DNA of 64,000 nt from Corynebacterium mustelae (GTDB taxonomy: Bacteria; Actinomycetota; Actinomycetes; Mycobacteriales; Mycobacteriaceae). Below, piece by piece: positions 36,375 through 44,977 of this stretch (within the stretch, counting starts at the first letter, position 1; the number at the start of each line of letters is the position of its first letter). The notes under the pieces were generated by a model, which saw only the letters and a program-made list of their open reading frames with translations, was not told the origin of the DNA and did not search any database. Made by a program: the position numbers and the translations under genes. Where the stretch lies: NCBI RefSeq assembly GCF_001020985.1, contig NZ_CP011542.1:744001-808000 (forward strand). The letters run 5' to 3'.

Positions 36375-38201
36375 TTAAGATTTTCCGGCGAACCAGCCTG
36401 CTTTACGCATCCAATGCGCCGCCACCGGATCGCTGACCATAATCCCGTGCACCAAATCGTAGGTCGGGCGGGTTACAGCCAATTCGGATTGGCGATACGG
36501 CAAGGTCCACCCTGTGGCATCCGGATCAATACCTACCTCAGCACAGGCGGTTCGCACATCCGTAGCGGTGCATTCCTTGGTACCCACGACTACCTCCCAC
36601 GGCAGTGGCAGCCGCTGAAAAACCTGCACATCGTGGTGCGGTTCATGCTCACCCACATGGTGGTGCCAGGCGGCGACGTCGCCGGCAATCAAAGAGGGTA
36701 CTTTGCCAAAGCAGAACCCAGTCAGTACGTCGTCCCAATGCGCACCGACCATCACATTCAACCAACCGGTGCGCATCTGGTCCCAGGCGCGGGCGGCGGC
36801 GTTCCAGCGGGAGGAATTATCGCCTTTCCGCATAACCATTGTGCTGGTGCGCCAGCGGGGATTCCACAGCGTTTTCAGCTGGATCGCTAACCACTCCAAC
36901 TGGGCGAAATAGGTGGTGGCAAGCCGCAGTTTGGCGGCGTCGTCAAGCAATGCAACGATCACAGGCGGGCAATAGATAGATGCAATGACCGGCAACTGAA
37001 CATTCGGATCGGCCAACGCACGATCCAGCAGCAGCTGCGCGATGTGATCCATCGGGCGAACCTGCGACCCCACAGTAAATAACGTCCGCAGCTTCAATCG
37101 TGCGGTGTAGTAGGCGACAAACTGCGCGGTGGCCGGGGATTTCTTGAAATCCTCCCGATCGATCAAAAACGCAAGCCGCGTCTTTCCCAAGTGGATAGCG
37201 CGTGCGTAATCCGCCGCAGCCGCAGCCGTTAACGCGCGTTTATGCAGGTGAAGTAGCGCGCGAACCGTTTTGCGATACCTCCGCACTGATATACCGGGGA
37301 AGCGGTGAGCTAATTGTTCCCGGTTAAGCCGTTGCCGGAAATCCGCGTGGCCGCCGTTGCGGTGACCAGATCGTGCTTTTCCACGCCGGGTGGTTACCGC
37401 CACCGATGGAAACCCAAGTGCCTCAAGGCAGTCCTCTACCCAGTCGACGATCTTATGGTGTGAGCCTGCATCCACCGGTGGGGTCGGCAAACCGGGAAAC
37501 TCGCGGGTAAATTCTTCGGTTCGTTCAACCAGACCGGTTACATCCGGTGCTGTGACGAATGTCGTCGGCATCAGTGAGTGCGGCTTCGCGATTAAATCGT
37601 AGGCACCCAGTCGGAAATCCGCCGGGAGAGACGGGTCAAGTTTCACGATCGTGGCGAGGACTTCTTCCGGGGTAGCCCGCTTGGTCAGGCCGTCGAAAAG
37701 CAAGTCCAACAACGCATCGGCGGTTTCCGCGCTTGGCGTTTCACCCAGCTGGCCGAAGACTTCGATCACCTTGAAATCCACCCGGATAATCACCGATGAA
37801 TCCCTGATAATGCGGGGATAACACATTCCCCTAAACACCGGTTTCTGCCAAGTTTCCTGCACCCACTCCTTCCACTCAGCCGGGTCTTTCGGCCCGTCAG
37901 TGTCTGTAAGGTCGGCGGCCGTGATCGCGCCGAAACTACTCGCTGAAACACCAACCACTTCCACCGCACAGACCGGGGTGCCTGCGGAATCACGGAGCAC
38001 AAAAACCTTCTGCAGCTGGAAATAAGGGTCCGCACCCACAAAATCCGACAGCGGGTACTGCTTCGACTTCGGGAAAAACAGCGTGCTAATCGTGCCGGTC
38101 TTAATGCCGTCTACCCGCAGGTTGTGACACTGGGCATTGTCTGGACCTTTCGCCTGCACGCGGCCATCATTGTTTTCTTCCAGGAGAAACCGAAACACCA
38201 T
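36375..38201 (-). CDS. Large protein with ASCH-like N-terminal domain
   Basis: A 608-residue soluble protein not recognised as a whole. Residues ~25-125 resemble an ASCH domain (PUA-like RNA-binding fold): an early GIKTGTIS, then VLRDSAGTPVCAVEVVGVS and a C-terminal DPAEWKEWVQETW. Residues ~260-330 are Arg/His-rich. The remainder is alpha-helical with no known motif. ASCH proteins bind or hydrolyse modified nucleotides or RNA. It follows the tRNA-like element on the same strand. The start region carries a 19-base sequence repeated at 39239-39257. Confidence 0.7.
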   Translation of the reverse strand: MVFRFLLEENNDGRVQAKGPDNAQCHNLRVDGIKTGTISTLFFPKSKQYPLSDFVGADPYFQLQKVFVLRDSAGTPVCAVEVVGVSASSFGAITAADLTDTDGPKDPAEWKEWVQETWQKPVFRGMCYPRIIRDSSVIIRVDFKVIEVFGQLGETPSAETADALLDLLFDGLTKRATPEEVLATIVKLDPSLPADFRLGAYDLIAKPHSLMPTTFVTAPDVTGLVERTEEFTREFPGLPTPPVDAGSHHKIVDWVEDCLEALGFPSVAVTTRRGKARSGHRNGGHADFRQRLNREQLAHRFPGISVRRYRKTVRALLHLHKRALTAAAAADYARAIHLGKTRLAFLIDREDFKKSPATAQFVAYYTARLKLRTLFTVGSQVRPMDHIAQLLLDRALADPNVQLPVIASIYCPPVIVALLDDAAKLRLATTYFAQLEWLAIQLKTLWNPRWRTSTMVMRKGDNSSRWNAAARAWDQMRTGWLNVMVGAHWDDVLTGFCFGKVPSLIAGDVAAWHHHVGEHEPHHDVQVFQRLPLPWEVVVGTKECTATDVRTACAEVGIDPDATGWTLPYRQSELAVTRPTYDLVHGIMVSDPVAAHWMRKAGWFAGKS

Positions 38202-38217
38202 GATGGTTATGGTAACA
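38199..38217. repeat. 19-base direct repeat with GTTA-N3-TAAC palindrome, copy 1
   Basis: CATGATGGTTATGGTAACA overlaps the start codon of the ASCH-like gene. It matches 39239-39257 at 18 of 19 positions. Both copies contain GTTA-N3-TAAC (38206-38216 and 39246-39256), so it could be an operator or a remnant of a duplicated gene start. Confidence 0.6.
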
Positions 38218-38257
38218 ACACCTTGACCATGGCGGTGGCGAAAGTTGAATCTAGGGG

Positions 38258-38914
38258 TTAGTCCTCTTTCCCGGGGGTGCCAATGCCGGTCCTGCCGCGT
38301 CTAAAGCGGGAGGAGTATCTTTTGGTGAGTAGCTCTTCAAAAGTATGGCCGCGTGGTGGTACAGAGCGTGAGAGGTCGCAGCCTTCGAAGATTACGTATT
38401 CACCGAAGTGGGCTTTTGAGAAATCGATGCTGTGAAATAAGTCGTCAAATTGTTTTTTGCTGATGTCGTCGTAGAAATTGTTGTAAAAAACAATCTCCGC
38501 GAGATGCCCAATTATCGTGCAATTTTCGAAATAGCTAGCGCGGGTTTCCAGCCCTTTCATTCTGCACTTATCAAAGGTGCAATTATAGAATTCGGGCTCG
38601 TAAAAACTTGCTCGCTGGAAATTGCAACCGTTAAACACACAATCCCGAAAAATCCCGGTATGGGCACCTATGGTGACCCCGCGTAAGTCCACTTTGTCAA
38701 AGACACAATCGTAAAAATCGCAGGAATAAAGCCTGGCGTCATCCAAATTACACTTTCGAAAAATGCAATTCTTAAACGTCACATTACTAAAGATCGGGTG
38801 GTTGAAATCCGTGCCGGTGAAATCTACGTCTTCATAAACGCGGTTTCCAATTCGGGTTTTTACCCTCCAGGTCTCGGTATAGGTTTTCTTTTTCATAAGT
38901 AGCTGTGGGTTCAT
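38258..38914 (-). CDS. Pentapeptide-repeat-like protein
   Basis: A 218-residue protein. Residues ~35-160 consist of quasi-repeats of the pentapeptide type with Phe/Leu at the centre (VTFKNCIFRKCNLDDARLYS is representative), unusually rich in Cys. Such repeats form a right-handed quadrilateral beta-helix; some members protect DNA gyrase by mimicking DNA, most have no known role. The C-terminal ~40 residues are basic. Its DNA is more A/T-rich than the flanking core genes. It lies in the accessory region between the ASCH-like gene and the HEPN-type gene. Confidence 0.8.
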   Translation of the reverse strand: MNPQLLMKKKTYTETWRVKTRIGNRVYEDVDFTGTDFNHPIFSNVTFKNCIFRKCNLDDARLYSCDFYDCVFDKVDLRGVTIGAHTGIFRDCVFNGCNFQRASFYEPEFYNCTFDKCRMKGLETRASYFENCTIIGHLAEIVFYNNFYDDISKKQFDDLFHSIDFSKAHFGEYVIFEGCDLSRSVPPRGHTFEELLTKRYSSRFRRGRTGIGTPGKED

Positions 38915-39395
38915 TCCGCCTGACTAGCACAGCGGTTTGCGGTTCTAATGGGGATGTTTAGCAATGAAATGGGTTTATGGGGAAATTTCAGTGATTTTGT
39001 CGTACTAATTTGGTGAGTTTTCTTTCCTCGTGACCTTGAATCTTGGTGCGGACACGATGCTAGACGAACGCTCATAATATCAAAAATGACCTTCAAAAAG
39101 GGGTGAAAGTACCAAAAGTAGCCAGTCTTCAACAGAATCTACTTTGTTATCAGATTTGTTGCCTTGCCTACAGTGAATTTCACTCACGCGAATTCATAGA
39201 AACCTTGGAAGCTGGCGAGATCAACGATCCAAGCTCGGCATGATGGTTATCGTAACAGGGCGGGGGTAATGGTAATGGGTTGATACTGAAATTTTTCAAG
39301 ATATTTTTGGATCAATCTATGCTGAGACCAGCTAATTCGCTATTTAGAATTGATGCTGCTACCAAACTTTTTGGGGAGAGTGGAAGCGAAAATGG
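38915..39395. other. Gene-free A/T-rich spacer
   Basis: About 480 bases with no credible gene. A minus-strand 73-codon frame at 38911-39132 has no ribosome site or recognisable sequence. The second copy of the 19-base repeat is at 39239-39257; reading from its ATG on the minus strand gives only six codons, which may be a remnant of a lost gene start. Confidence 0.5.
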
Positions 39396-39522
39396 TTGAC
39401 ATTTTGTAAATAACCGGTAGGTTTAAAACCAGATTAGAGACATGATCGCCCTCACATTAGAGTTTGTGGCATGTTGCTTTGAGTAGCCTCTCTGGATTTT
39501 TGAGGGGCTACTCTTTGTTTTT
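39396..39522 (+). ncRNA. Promoter, 14-codon leader peptide and intrinsic terminator before the HEPN-type gene
   Basis: TTGACA (39396-39401), a 16-base spacer and TAGGTT (39418-39423) form a plausible promoter with start near 39430. A 14-codon frame (ATG 39442, MIALTLEFVACCFE) stops at 39484-39486. The stop lies inside the 5' arm of a 12-bp stem (39481-39492 with 39502-39513, one G-U pair), followed by TTTGTTTTT, a strong Rho-independent terminator. The unit could be an attenuator controlling the gene that starts at 39541, or a small RNA of about 90 bases. Confidence 0.55.
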
Positions 39523-39540
39523 ACTTTGGAGAATGGTGAA

Positions 39541-41484
39541 TTGCATTCGGATATTCTTGATAGGGCATTGTTTTTCATCAATTGCTTGAAAAAGACTTCA
39601 GATCGTTTTTCGTATTTTGAAACTTCTGCCCAACATATTTTGACGCCTCCAGAAGCAATTACCGAAGCCATTGAAGCCCTTAATGCCACTAATGATGATC
39701 CTGGACATGCATGGCAGGCAGTGAAATATGCCCTTGATCGGGTTGAGTTTGCTGTAAAACGATCGATCCTTGACAGATTTCTGAGTAGACAGGAATCATA
39801 TAAAGCTTTCCGCCGGGAAAATAAGCAATTCCAGCAGCAACTTCAAGATGAAGGCGTTTGGAAGAAAAAGAAGAAACTAGTTGTTGAAAATGTCAATCGA
39901 TTCCTTGACCTTCTTCACAATTTGGAAGATCAAGTGAAGCTTTCCTATGAAGATGAATTATTTGCCCAAGTTTTAACGACAGTTCAAAATGATGGCAATC
40001 CTACGACTGCCAGGCAAAAACTGATGAAACAAGCTCCAGAAGTTGCTGCGTATTTTTACCACCAAGGTCGAGATGTTGCATTCTTTGCTGATTCTCTGAA
40101 GGGTAATTTATCTCACGATAAACTCTCTGACACCACGAACGTTATTGAAATGATGAAAGGCGCGCTCTCCCAACCTGACAGTGATTTTTGGGTCGCGACT
40201 GTGATTACGGGATCGGTTAAAGCATCAATTGATCATTCTGGAGCGGAAGTAGTACTTTTTCCAAAACCTGACGGATGGCCAAATCAAAAAGGAAGCAAGT
40301 TTAAAAAATCTAAAAACTATCCTGATTCCGACTTGATTCGCTTTTGCTTTGAACATTGGGGAATCGACCACTTAACAAGTAGCACAGATCATAAGGTGTC
40401 TTGCCAAATTGTCATGTGGCCAGTAAAAGCAAAAGATCCTCGACAGGCTCAGCAACTTGCGCTTGATCTGGCTGAAGCGGCAATGGATCGGATAAATGCG
40501 GAACATCGAACCGGTGTTTTTGGTGTAAAACGAAAAGTTTTAGTGTGGGAAAAGGGTAAAAATGGAACTACACACTTATCGGATGACTTTGTGGAACCCA
40601 TTGTCAACACTAGGTTAATGGTAAGTCATTCCGAGCCACATGTTAGTCGTTCTCTCCGATTTGCCTCTAAAGCATCTGCTGAAAGAGCCGGAGCGCTTTC
40701 AGTATTTTTTGGTTGGATGGCGTTAGAGTATTTAGGTAGGGGAAACAACAGTGATTCAACCCAGAATTTCGTCGCTAAGTCGGTGCCAAAAATCGTGGGT
40801 TTAGCCGCAATTCAACACTTGGCTATTGAAGTTTCTTTTACTCTATTACGGGGTTGTGATAAGAGCATTCTTCCAAAGGAACTCCGAGATACTCTCACCA
40901 TTAGAAATGCGACGAATGGGCAGGATAAGGGTAAGAGTAATGGTGGAAGTTCTTCAGATAATAAAGTTGAGTTACATAATCTTGTACTACTGTTAATGGC
41001 TAAAAATCCTGAGACTAGTTCTTCTGCTGATTGGGAAAAATTAGCTGAAAAACTAAGGATAAGCACTGAAGGTGCAAAACTAGTAAAACAACAATTTGAA
41101 GACGAAATATCGAAGCTAGATGAGCTTGGTAAGACGCGTATTCGTTACATTCGAAGTCTCTACCAAAATCCGGATAAAATGGCTCAGTATTTGGAAAAGG
41201 TAAAAGATAGTGCTGACATTGTTTTACAAAGAATGCGGTTTGTAAGAAATCAAACTGCCCATTCTGATATTCCAGAGAGTCAGCGTTTCAGAGTTCTTTC
41301 GGAAGCGGCGGTGGCGATTCTTGATACTTGTTATCAAGCGCTAAATGGCTCTAAAATTAGCCCGGCCGAAGTGATTCGATTCCTAGCTGAAAGATACGAC
41401 AGTGTTATTAAAGAGTTAAAAGAAAACGACTTGAAAAGGATCTTGACCCCTCACAGGATTTTTTGGTTGGAATCATCCGACTAA
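39541..41484 (+). CDS. Predicted HEPN-type protein, candidate phage-defence gene
   Basis: A 647-residue protein from TTG 39541 (GGAG nine bases upstream; an in-frame TTG at 39526 lies in the terminator T-tract and is less likely). No complete family recognised. The C-terminal region contains RFVRNQTAHSDI with Arg569-x4-His574, the HEPN ribonuclease signature Rx4-6H, preceded by a helical stretch. Residues ~80-140 are strongly helical and basic (QQQLQDEGVWKKKKKLVVEN). Base composition is clearly richer in A/T than its neighbours, suggesting acquisition. It stands alone behind a leader RNA and before a hairpin. Defence or abortive infection is an inference. Confidence 0.7.
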   Translation: MHSDILDRALFFINCLKKTSDRFSYFETSAQHILTPPEAITEAIEALNATNDDPGHAWQAVKYALDRVEFAVKRSILDRFLSRQESYKAFRRENKQFQQQLQDEGVWKKKKKLVVENVNRFLDLLHNLEDQVKLSYEDELFAQVLTTVQNDGNPTTARQKLMKQAPEVAAYFYHQGRDVAFFADSLKGNLSHDKLSDTTNVIEMMKGALSQPDSDFWVATVITGSVKASIDHSGAEVVLFPKPDGWPNQKGSKFKKSKNYPDSDLIRFCFEHWGIDHLTSSTDHKVSCQIVMWPVKAKDPRQAQQLALDLAEAAMDRINAEHRTGVFGVKRKVLVWEKGKNGTTHLSDDFVEPIVNTRLMVSHSEPHVSRSLRFASKASAERAGALSVFFGWMALEYLGRGNNSDSTQNFVAKSVPKIVGLAAIQHLAIEVSFTLLRGCDKSILPKELRDTLTIRNATNGQDKGKSNGGSSSDNKVELHNLVLLLMAKNPETSSSADWEKLAEKLRISTEGAKLVKQQFEDEISKLDELGKTRIRYIRSLYQNPDKMAQYLEKVKDSADIVLQRMRFVRNQTAHSDIPESQRFRVLSEAAVAILDTCYQALNGSKISPAEVIRFLAERYDSVIKELKENDLKRILTPHRIFWLESSD

Positions 41485-41489
41485 TTTTC

Positions 41490-41523
41490 AAAGCTCCCCG
41501 ATTGTTTACAATCGAGGAGCTTT
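41490..41523 (+). terminator. Hairpin between HEPN-type gene and tusG
   Basis: A 15-base inverted repeat with one mismatch (41490-41504 with 41509-41523) and a 4-base loop, in the convergent gap. The plus side lacks a good T-tract; the minus side continues TTTGAAAATT. It may act weakly in both directions. Confidence 0.6.
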
Positions 41524-41614
41524 AATAGACTCTCACTAGATGGTACACAGGTGGCCCCGAAAATAACCTCAGCGGAGCTGGGGAATCGAATTCTTGGGAT
41601 CGCTGCTTAGCCAG

Positions 41615-42439
41615 CTAGGCCTTCACGCCACCGGCGGTGAGGCCGGAGACGATGCGGCGCTGGAATGCGAGGACCATGATAATCAGCGGGATGGTGACAA
41701 GCGCGCCCGCTGCCATGACGGAAGCATAGGGGTATTCGAAGTGGCTGTCGCCGGAGAAGCGGGCAATCGCGACCGTGACTGGCTCCGTGGCGTTGGTGGA
41801 CAGCTGATTAGCCAGCATAAATTCGTTCCAGGTGGCGATGAAGCACAAAATCGCGGTGGTAAAAAGCGCCGGCGCGGCAAGTGGCAGCAAGACGGTGCGA
41901 AACGCCTGACCGCGGCTTGCCCCGTCCACCCGGGCGGCTTCTTCCAGCTCCCAGGGTAGCTGCCGGAAAAACGACGTGAGCGTGTAAATCGTCAACGGCA
42001 AGGCAAAGGAAATATTGGGGATAATCAGAGCCCGGTACTGGCCGATCCAGCCGAGGTCGCCAAATAATTGGAACAGCGGAGTGACCAAGGCGATGCCGGG
42101 GAACATGCTGGCCCCCAGGACGATTCCGGTGACGATGCCCTTGCCCCGGAAATCCACCCGAGCCAAGGCGTAGGCGGTGAACACCCCAACGGTGACGGCG
42201 ATGAGGGTGGTTAAAAACCCGATCAGTAGTGAGTTGCCGATGGCGTTGAGGAAGTCGTTTCCTTTGTTCGTTGCCAGCGCGTCCTTGAAGTTTTGCAAGG
42301 TGACATGGGTCGGCCACGGGGTGGTGTCAAAGGTGTGGCGTTTATCGCGCAGCGCCGTGACCACCATCCAATAAAACGGCGCCAACCCCCAGATCAGGAT
42401 AAGGATGACCCCGATGTAGTTGCTGATTGTTTTACGCAT
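41615..42439 (-). CDS. tusG: Trehalose-type ABC transporter permease (MalG-like)
   Basis: A 274-residue MalG/UgpE-type permease with six helices. The EAA loop EEAARVDGASRGQAFRTVLLPLAAPAL (cytoplasmic contact with the ATPase) lies near residues 185-211. In corynebacteria a cluster of this composition at this chromosomal position is the TusFGKE trehalose importer. The start overlaps tusF by eight bases. Substrate is inferred from position and composition and not from binding residues; another alpha-glucoside is possible. Confidence 0.85.
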   Translation of the reverse strand: MRKTISNYIGVILILIWGLAPFYWMVVTALRDKRHTFDTTPWPTHVTLQNFKDALATNKGNDFLNAIGNSLLIGFLTTLIAVTVGVFTAYALARVDFRGKGIVTGIVLGASMFPGIALVTPLFQLFGDLGWIGQYRALIIPNISFALPLTIYTLTSFFRQLPWELEEAARVDGASRGQAFRTVLLPLAAPALFTTAILCFIATWNEFMLANQLSTNATEPVTVAIARFSGDSHFEYPYASVMAAGALVTIPLIIMVLAFQRRIVSGLTAGGVKA

Positions 42440-43487
42440 GGGGTTCTCCGATCGTGACGAGTGGCTGGATGGTGGCGGGTTGCTTTTCGACGCGTAACGG
42501 GTGGTCAGCTGCCTGCTGCTGGGCTTCTTCCCGGCGTTGAATCTTCTTTAGCTCGCGTTTCTCGGCGTTGCCAGATACGTCCGCGCCGAGGAAGCGGATC
42601 ATGATGAAAGCCACAAAGAAGATCAGCAGGAAGATCATGGTGGATAACGCCGAGGCGGAATTGAAATTGTTTTGCCGAACGTCAGCGACCACCAATTGCG
42701 ACACCGTGGCGGTGGGGGAGTTAGCCGAGGAGGAAATCAAAATTACTGGCAGGTCGTACATGCGCAGCGCGTCTAGGGTGCGGAATAAGATTGCCACCAT
42801 TAACGCCGGTTTGACCAGCGGCAACGTGATAAGCCAGAACTGTTTCCAGGTGGATGCGCCGTCGACCTTGGCGGCCTCATAGACATCCTTCGGGATCATT
42901 TGCAGCCCAGCTAAGATCAACAGCGCCATGAATGGGGTGGTTTTCCAAACATCGGCGATGATGACGGCAAACCGGGCGGCCCACGGATCGGTGGTCCAGG
43001 AAATGGGGGTTCCGAGCAGGGAATTAATAATGCCGCGATCAGCAAAAATGAATTGCCAGAGTTTTGCGGTCACGGCGGTGGGGATTGCCCACGGGATAAG
43101 CACGGCGGCACGCAGGAAGGCACGGCCCCTAAATTCCCGGTGCATGACTAAAGCCATGAGCATTCCCAGGACAATTTCCAGACTGACCGTCACCACGGTG
43201 AAAAAGAGCGTATTGCCCACGGCGGGCCAAAAGTCGGTGGATAAAACCCCCGGTGGGCAGGCGCCGATTTCGCCGGATGGGGTCATGCAGCGTTGGGTGA
43301 GCCAATAAACGTAGTGGTCGAATCCGGCGAAACCGCCTTGGACGAAAACCCCGGTTTCGGGATCAAGGTGCTTATCGGATTGGAAGGAGAGGTAGATGGC
43401 GCGGATAATCGGATAACCGATCACGACCGCCAAAACAACCAGCGACGGGACAATAAGGTATATGGCGGCTCGTGAGTTTTTGACCAC
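42432..43487 (-). CDS. tusF: Trehalose-type ABC transporter permease (MalF-like)
   Basis: A 351-residue MalF/UgpA-type permease: helices from residue ~8, EAA loop EAAKVDGASTWKQFWLITLPL and a basic Glu/Gln-rich C-terminal extension of ~45 residues. I chose GTG 43487 (AGGTGAGGA four bases upstream). The reading frame is open to 43547 but passes through the intercistronic hairpin. It forms the membrane channel with TusG. Confidence 0.86.
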   Translation of the reverse strand: MVKNSRAAIYLIVPSLVVLAVVIGYPIIRAIYLSFQSDKHLDPETGVFVQGGFAGFDHYVYWLTQRCMTPSGEIGACPPGVLSTDFWPAVGNTLFFTVVTVSLEIVLGMLMALVMHREFRGRAFLRAAVLIPWAIPTAVTAKLWQFIFADRGIINSLLGTPISWTTDPWAARFAVIIADVWKTTPFMALLILAGLQMIPKDVYEAAKVDGASTWKQFWLITLPLVKPALMVAILFRTLDALRMYDLPVILISSSANSPTATVSQLVVADVRQNNFNSASALSTMIFLLIFFVAFIMIRFLGADVSGNAEKRELKKIQRREEAQQQAADHPLRVEKQPATIQPLVTIGEPHA

Positions 43488-43515
43488 GGTTTCCTCACCT
43501 TTCGTTAGATGCAAA

Positions 43516-43561
43516 ACACCCAAAACCACTACCCGAAAAAGGGGCAAATGGTTTTGAGTGT
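43516..43561 (-). terminator. Intercistronic hairpin between tusE and tusF
   Basis: Arms 43516-43528 and 43549-43561 pair over 13 positions with one mismatch; an inner CCC/GGG adds stability. On the minus strand TTTTGC follows. It lies between the binding-protein gene and the permease genes, where such structures commonly keep binding-protein mRNA more abundant than permease mRNA. Confidence 0.7.
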
Positions 43562-43599
43562 CAGCTTAGCAGTACTACTGGAGTAGATTTGCCGAGTTT

Positions 43600-44883
43600 C
43601 TATTTAGCGGCCTCAATAGCTGCCTTCATGTCAGCGGTGGCATCATCCACGCTCTTGTCAGCGGTCAGCGCAGCGTAGGAGTTATCCTGAACTGCCTTGG
43701 AAATAGCTGGGTAGAACGGGGAAGCTGGCCGTGGAACTGCGTTTTCCAGCGAGGTCTTCAGTGCTGGGAAGAACGGGTACTTCTCAATCAACGCCTCATC
43801 GTCATAGATGGAAGCAAGTACTGGTGGGAAGGAATTCTCCGCGAAGTACATCTGGTTTTCTTCCGAGATGACGAACTCGATGAAGTCGCGGGCAGTGGCC
43901 TTGTGCTTGGAGTTGACATTAATGCCATTGTTGAATCCGCCCAGGGTGGATACACCAACACCATCTTTGCCGACCAATGGCTGAACCTCGAACTTGTCAG
44001 CTACCTTGGATTCCTCGCCCTTGGCCAGGTCATACATGTACGGCCAGTTGATCGCGTAGGAGGTTTCACCACCGGTGAATGCCAGGTGGGTCTCTTGTTC
44101 GGTTGCCGAGGTCGAAGCCTTGGAAATCACGCCATCTTTGTAGGCGTCGACCAAGGTTTGCAAACCTTCCTTGGCTTCTGGGGAATCCACGACGGGTGCC
44201 CCGGACTCATCTAGGACGTGACCGCCCCAGCCTTCAACGAAGCCGAGGGTGTTTACGGTAAGACCTTCGTATTGCTTCAATTGCAAAGTTAAGCAATCAA
44301 CGTTTGCTTCCTTCGCCTTTTCGCAGGAATTCTTCAAATCCTCAAAAGTCGTCGGCGCATCGGGCTGGATTTCGGTATTGCGGAAGAGCAATTGGCCGTT
44401 GGTGTTCTGTGGCAATGCATAGAGTTTGCCGTTATATGTACCGGAAGCCACGGTTGGCTGTAGTAGCTTGCTGGTGTCCACCGCCATGTCGCCTTCCAGT
44501 GGTTCTAACCACTGATTTGCGGCGAATTCTGCGGTCCACACAACATCGAGTGCCATAACATCTACGTCGTCGTTGCCTGCCTGCAAGGTTTGTACCAGGG
44601 AATCGCGTTGATCGTCGGATTCGCCAGCTAGTTCCTTGAAGGTGACTTTTTCGTCTGGGTGGGTTTCATTCCATTTATCAATCACATGAATGAGTTTTTC
44701 GGAATCCACTTTGCCCATAGCGTAGGTGATGGGGCCGCGGCCTTCTTCTGAAGATGCAGAACCGGTGGAACCTGCGGAATCGGTACCGGAGGTTGAGGAA
44801 CCAGTGTCGCTACAACCGGTGAGGATCAGTGCGCTGGCAAACCCCAGAGCGGCAATAGACTTACGAGTCAATCGAAGTGCCAT
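43600..44883 (-). CDS. tusE: Trehalose-type ABC transporter substrate-binding lipoprotein
   Basis: A 427-residue SBP_bac_1 family protein. The lipobox ILTGC (Cys24) is followed by a Ser/Gly/Thr linker. The mature fold shows VIDKWNETHPDEKVTFKEL, DDVDVMALDVVWTAEFAANQW and LVDAYKDGVISKAS. In corynebacteria the orthologous position encodes the trehalose-binding TusE. It lies 94 bases after tusK and before a stabilising hairpin. Confidence 0.88.
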   Translation of the reverse strand: MALRLTRKSIAALGFASALILTGCSDTGSSTSGTDSAGSTGSASSEEGRGPITYAMGKVDSEKLIHVIDKWNETHPDEKVTFKELAGESDDQRDSLVQTLQAGNDDVDVMALDVVWTAEFAANQWLEPLEGDMAVDTSKLLQPTVASGTYNGKLYALPQNTNGQLLFRNTEIQPDAPTTFEDLKNSCEKAKEANVDCLTLQLKQYEGLTVNTLGFVEGWGGHVLDESGAPVVDSPEAKEGLQTLVDAYKDGVISKASTSATEQETHLAFTGGETSYAINWPYMYDLAKGEESKVADKFEVQPLVGKDGVGVSTLGGFNNGINVNSKHKATARDFIEFVISEENQMYFAENSFPPVLASIYDDEALIEKYPFFPALKTSLENAVPRPASPFYPAISKAVQDNSYAALTADKSVDDATADMKAAIEAAK

Positions 44884-44977
44884 AAAGGTACAACCTTTCT
44901 AAAAAATAGTTGCTTACCCTCAAAATGTAGTAGTGAAATGTCTGTTTTGGGGCGAATTAAGCAAAAATTGTGGGGTT

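Noticed and set aside
38911..39132. 73-codon minus-strand frame in the spacer
   Set aside because: No ribosome site, no recognisable motif, and composition like random A/T-rich sequence.
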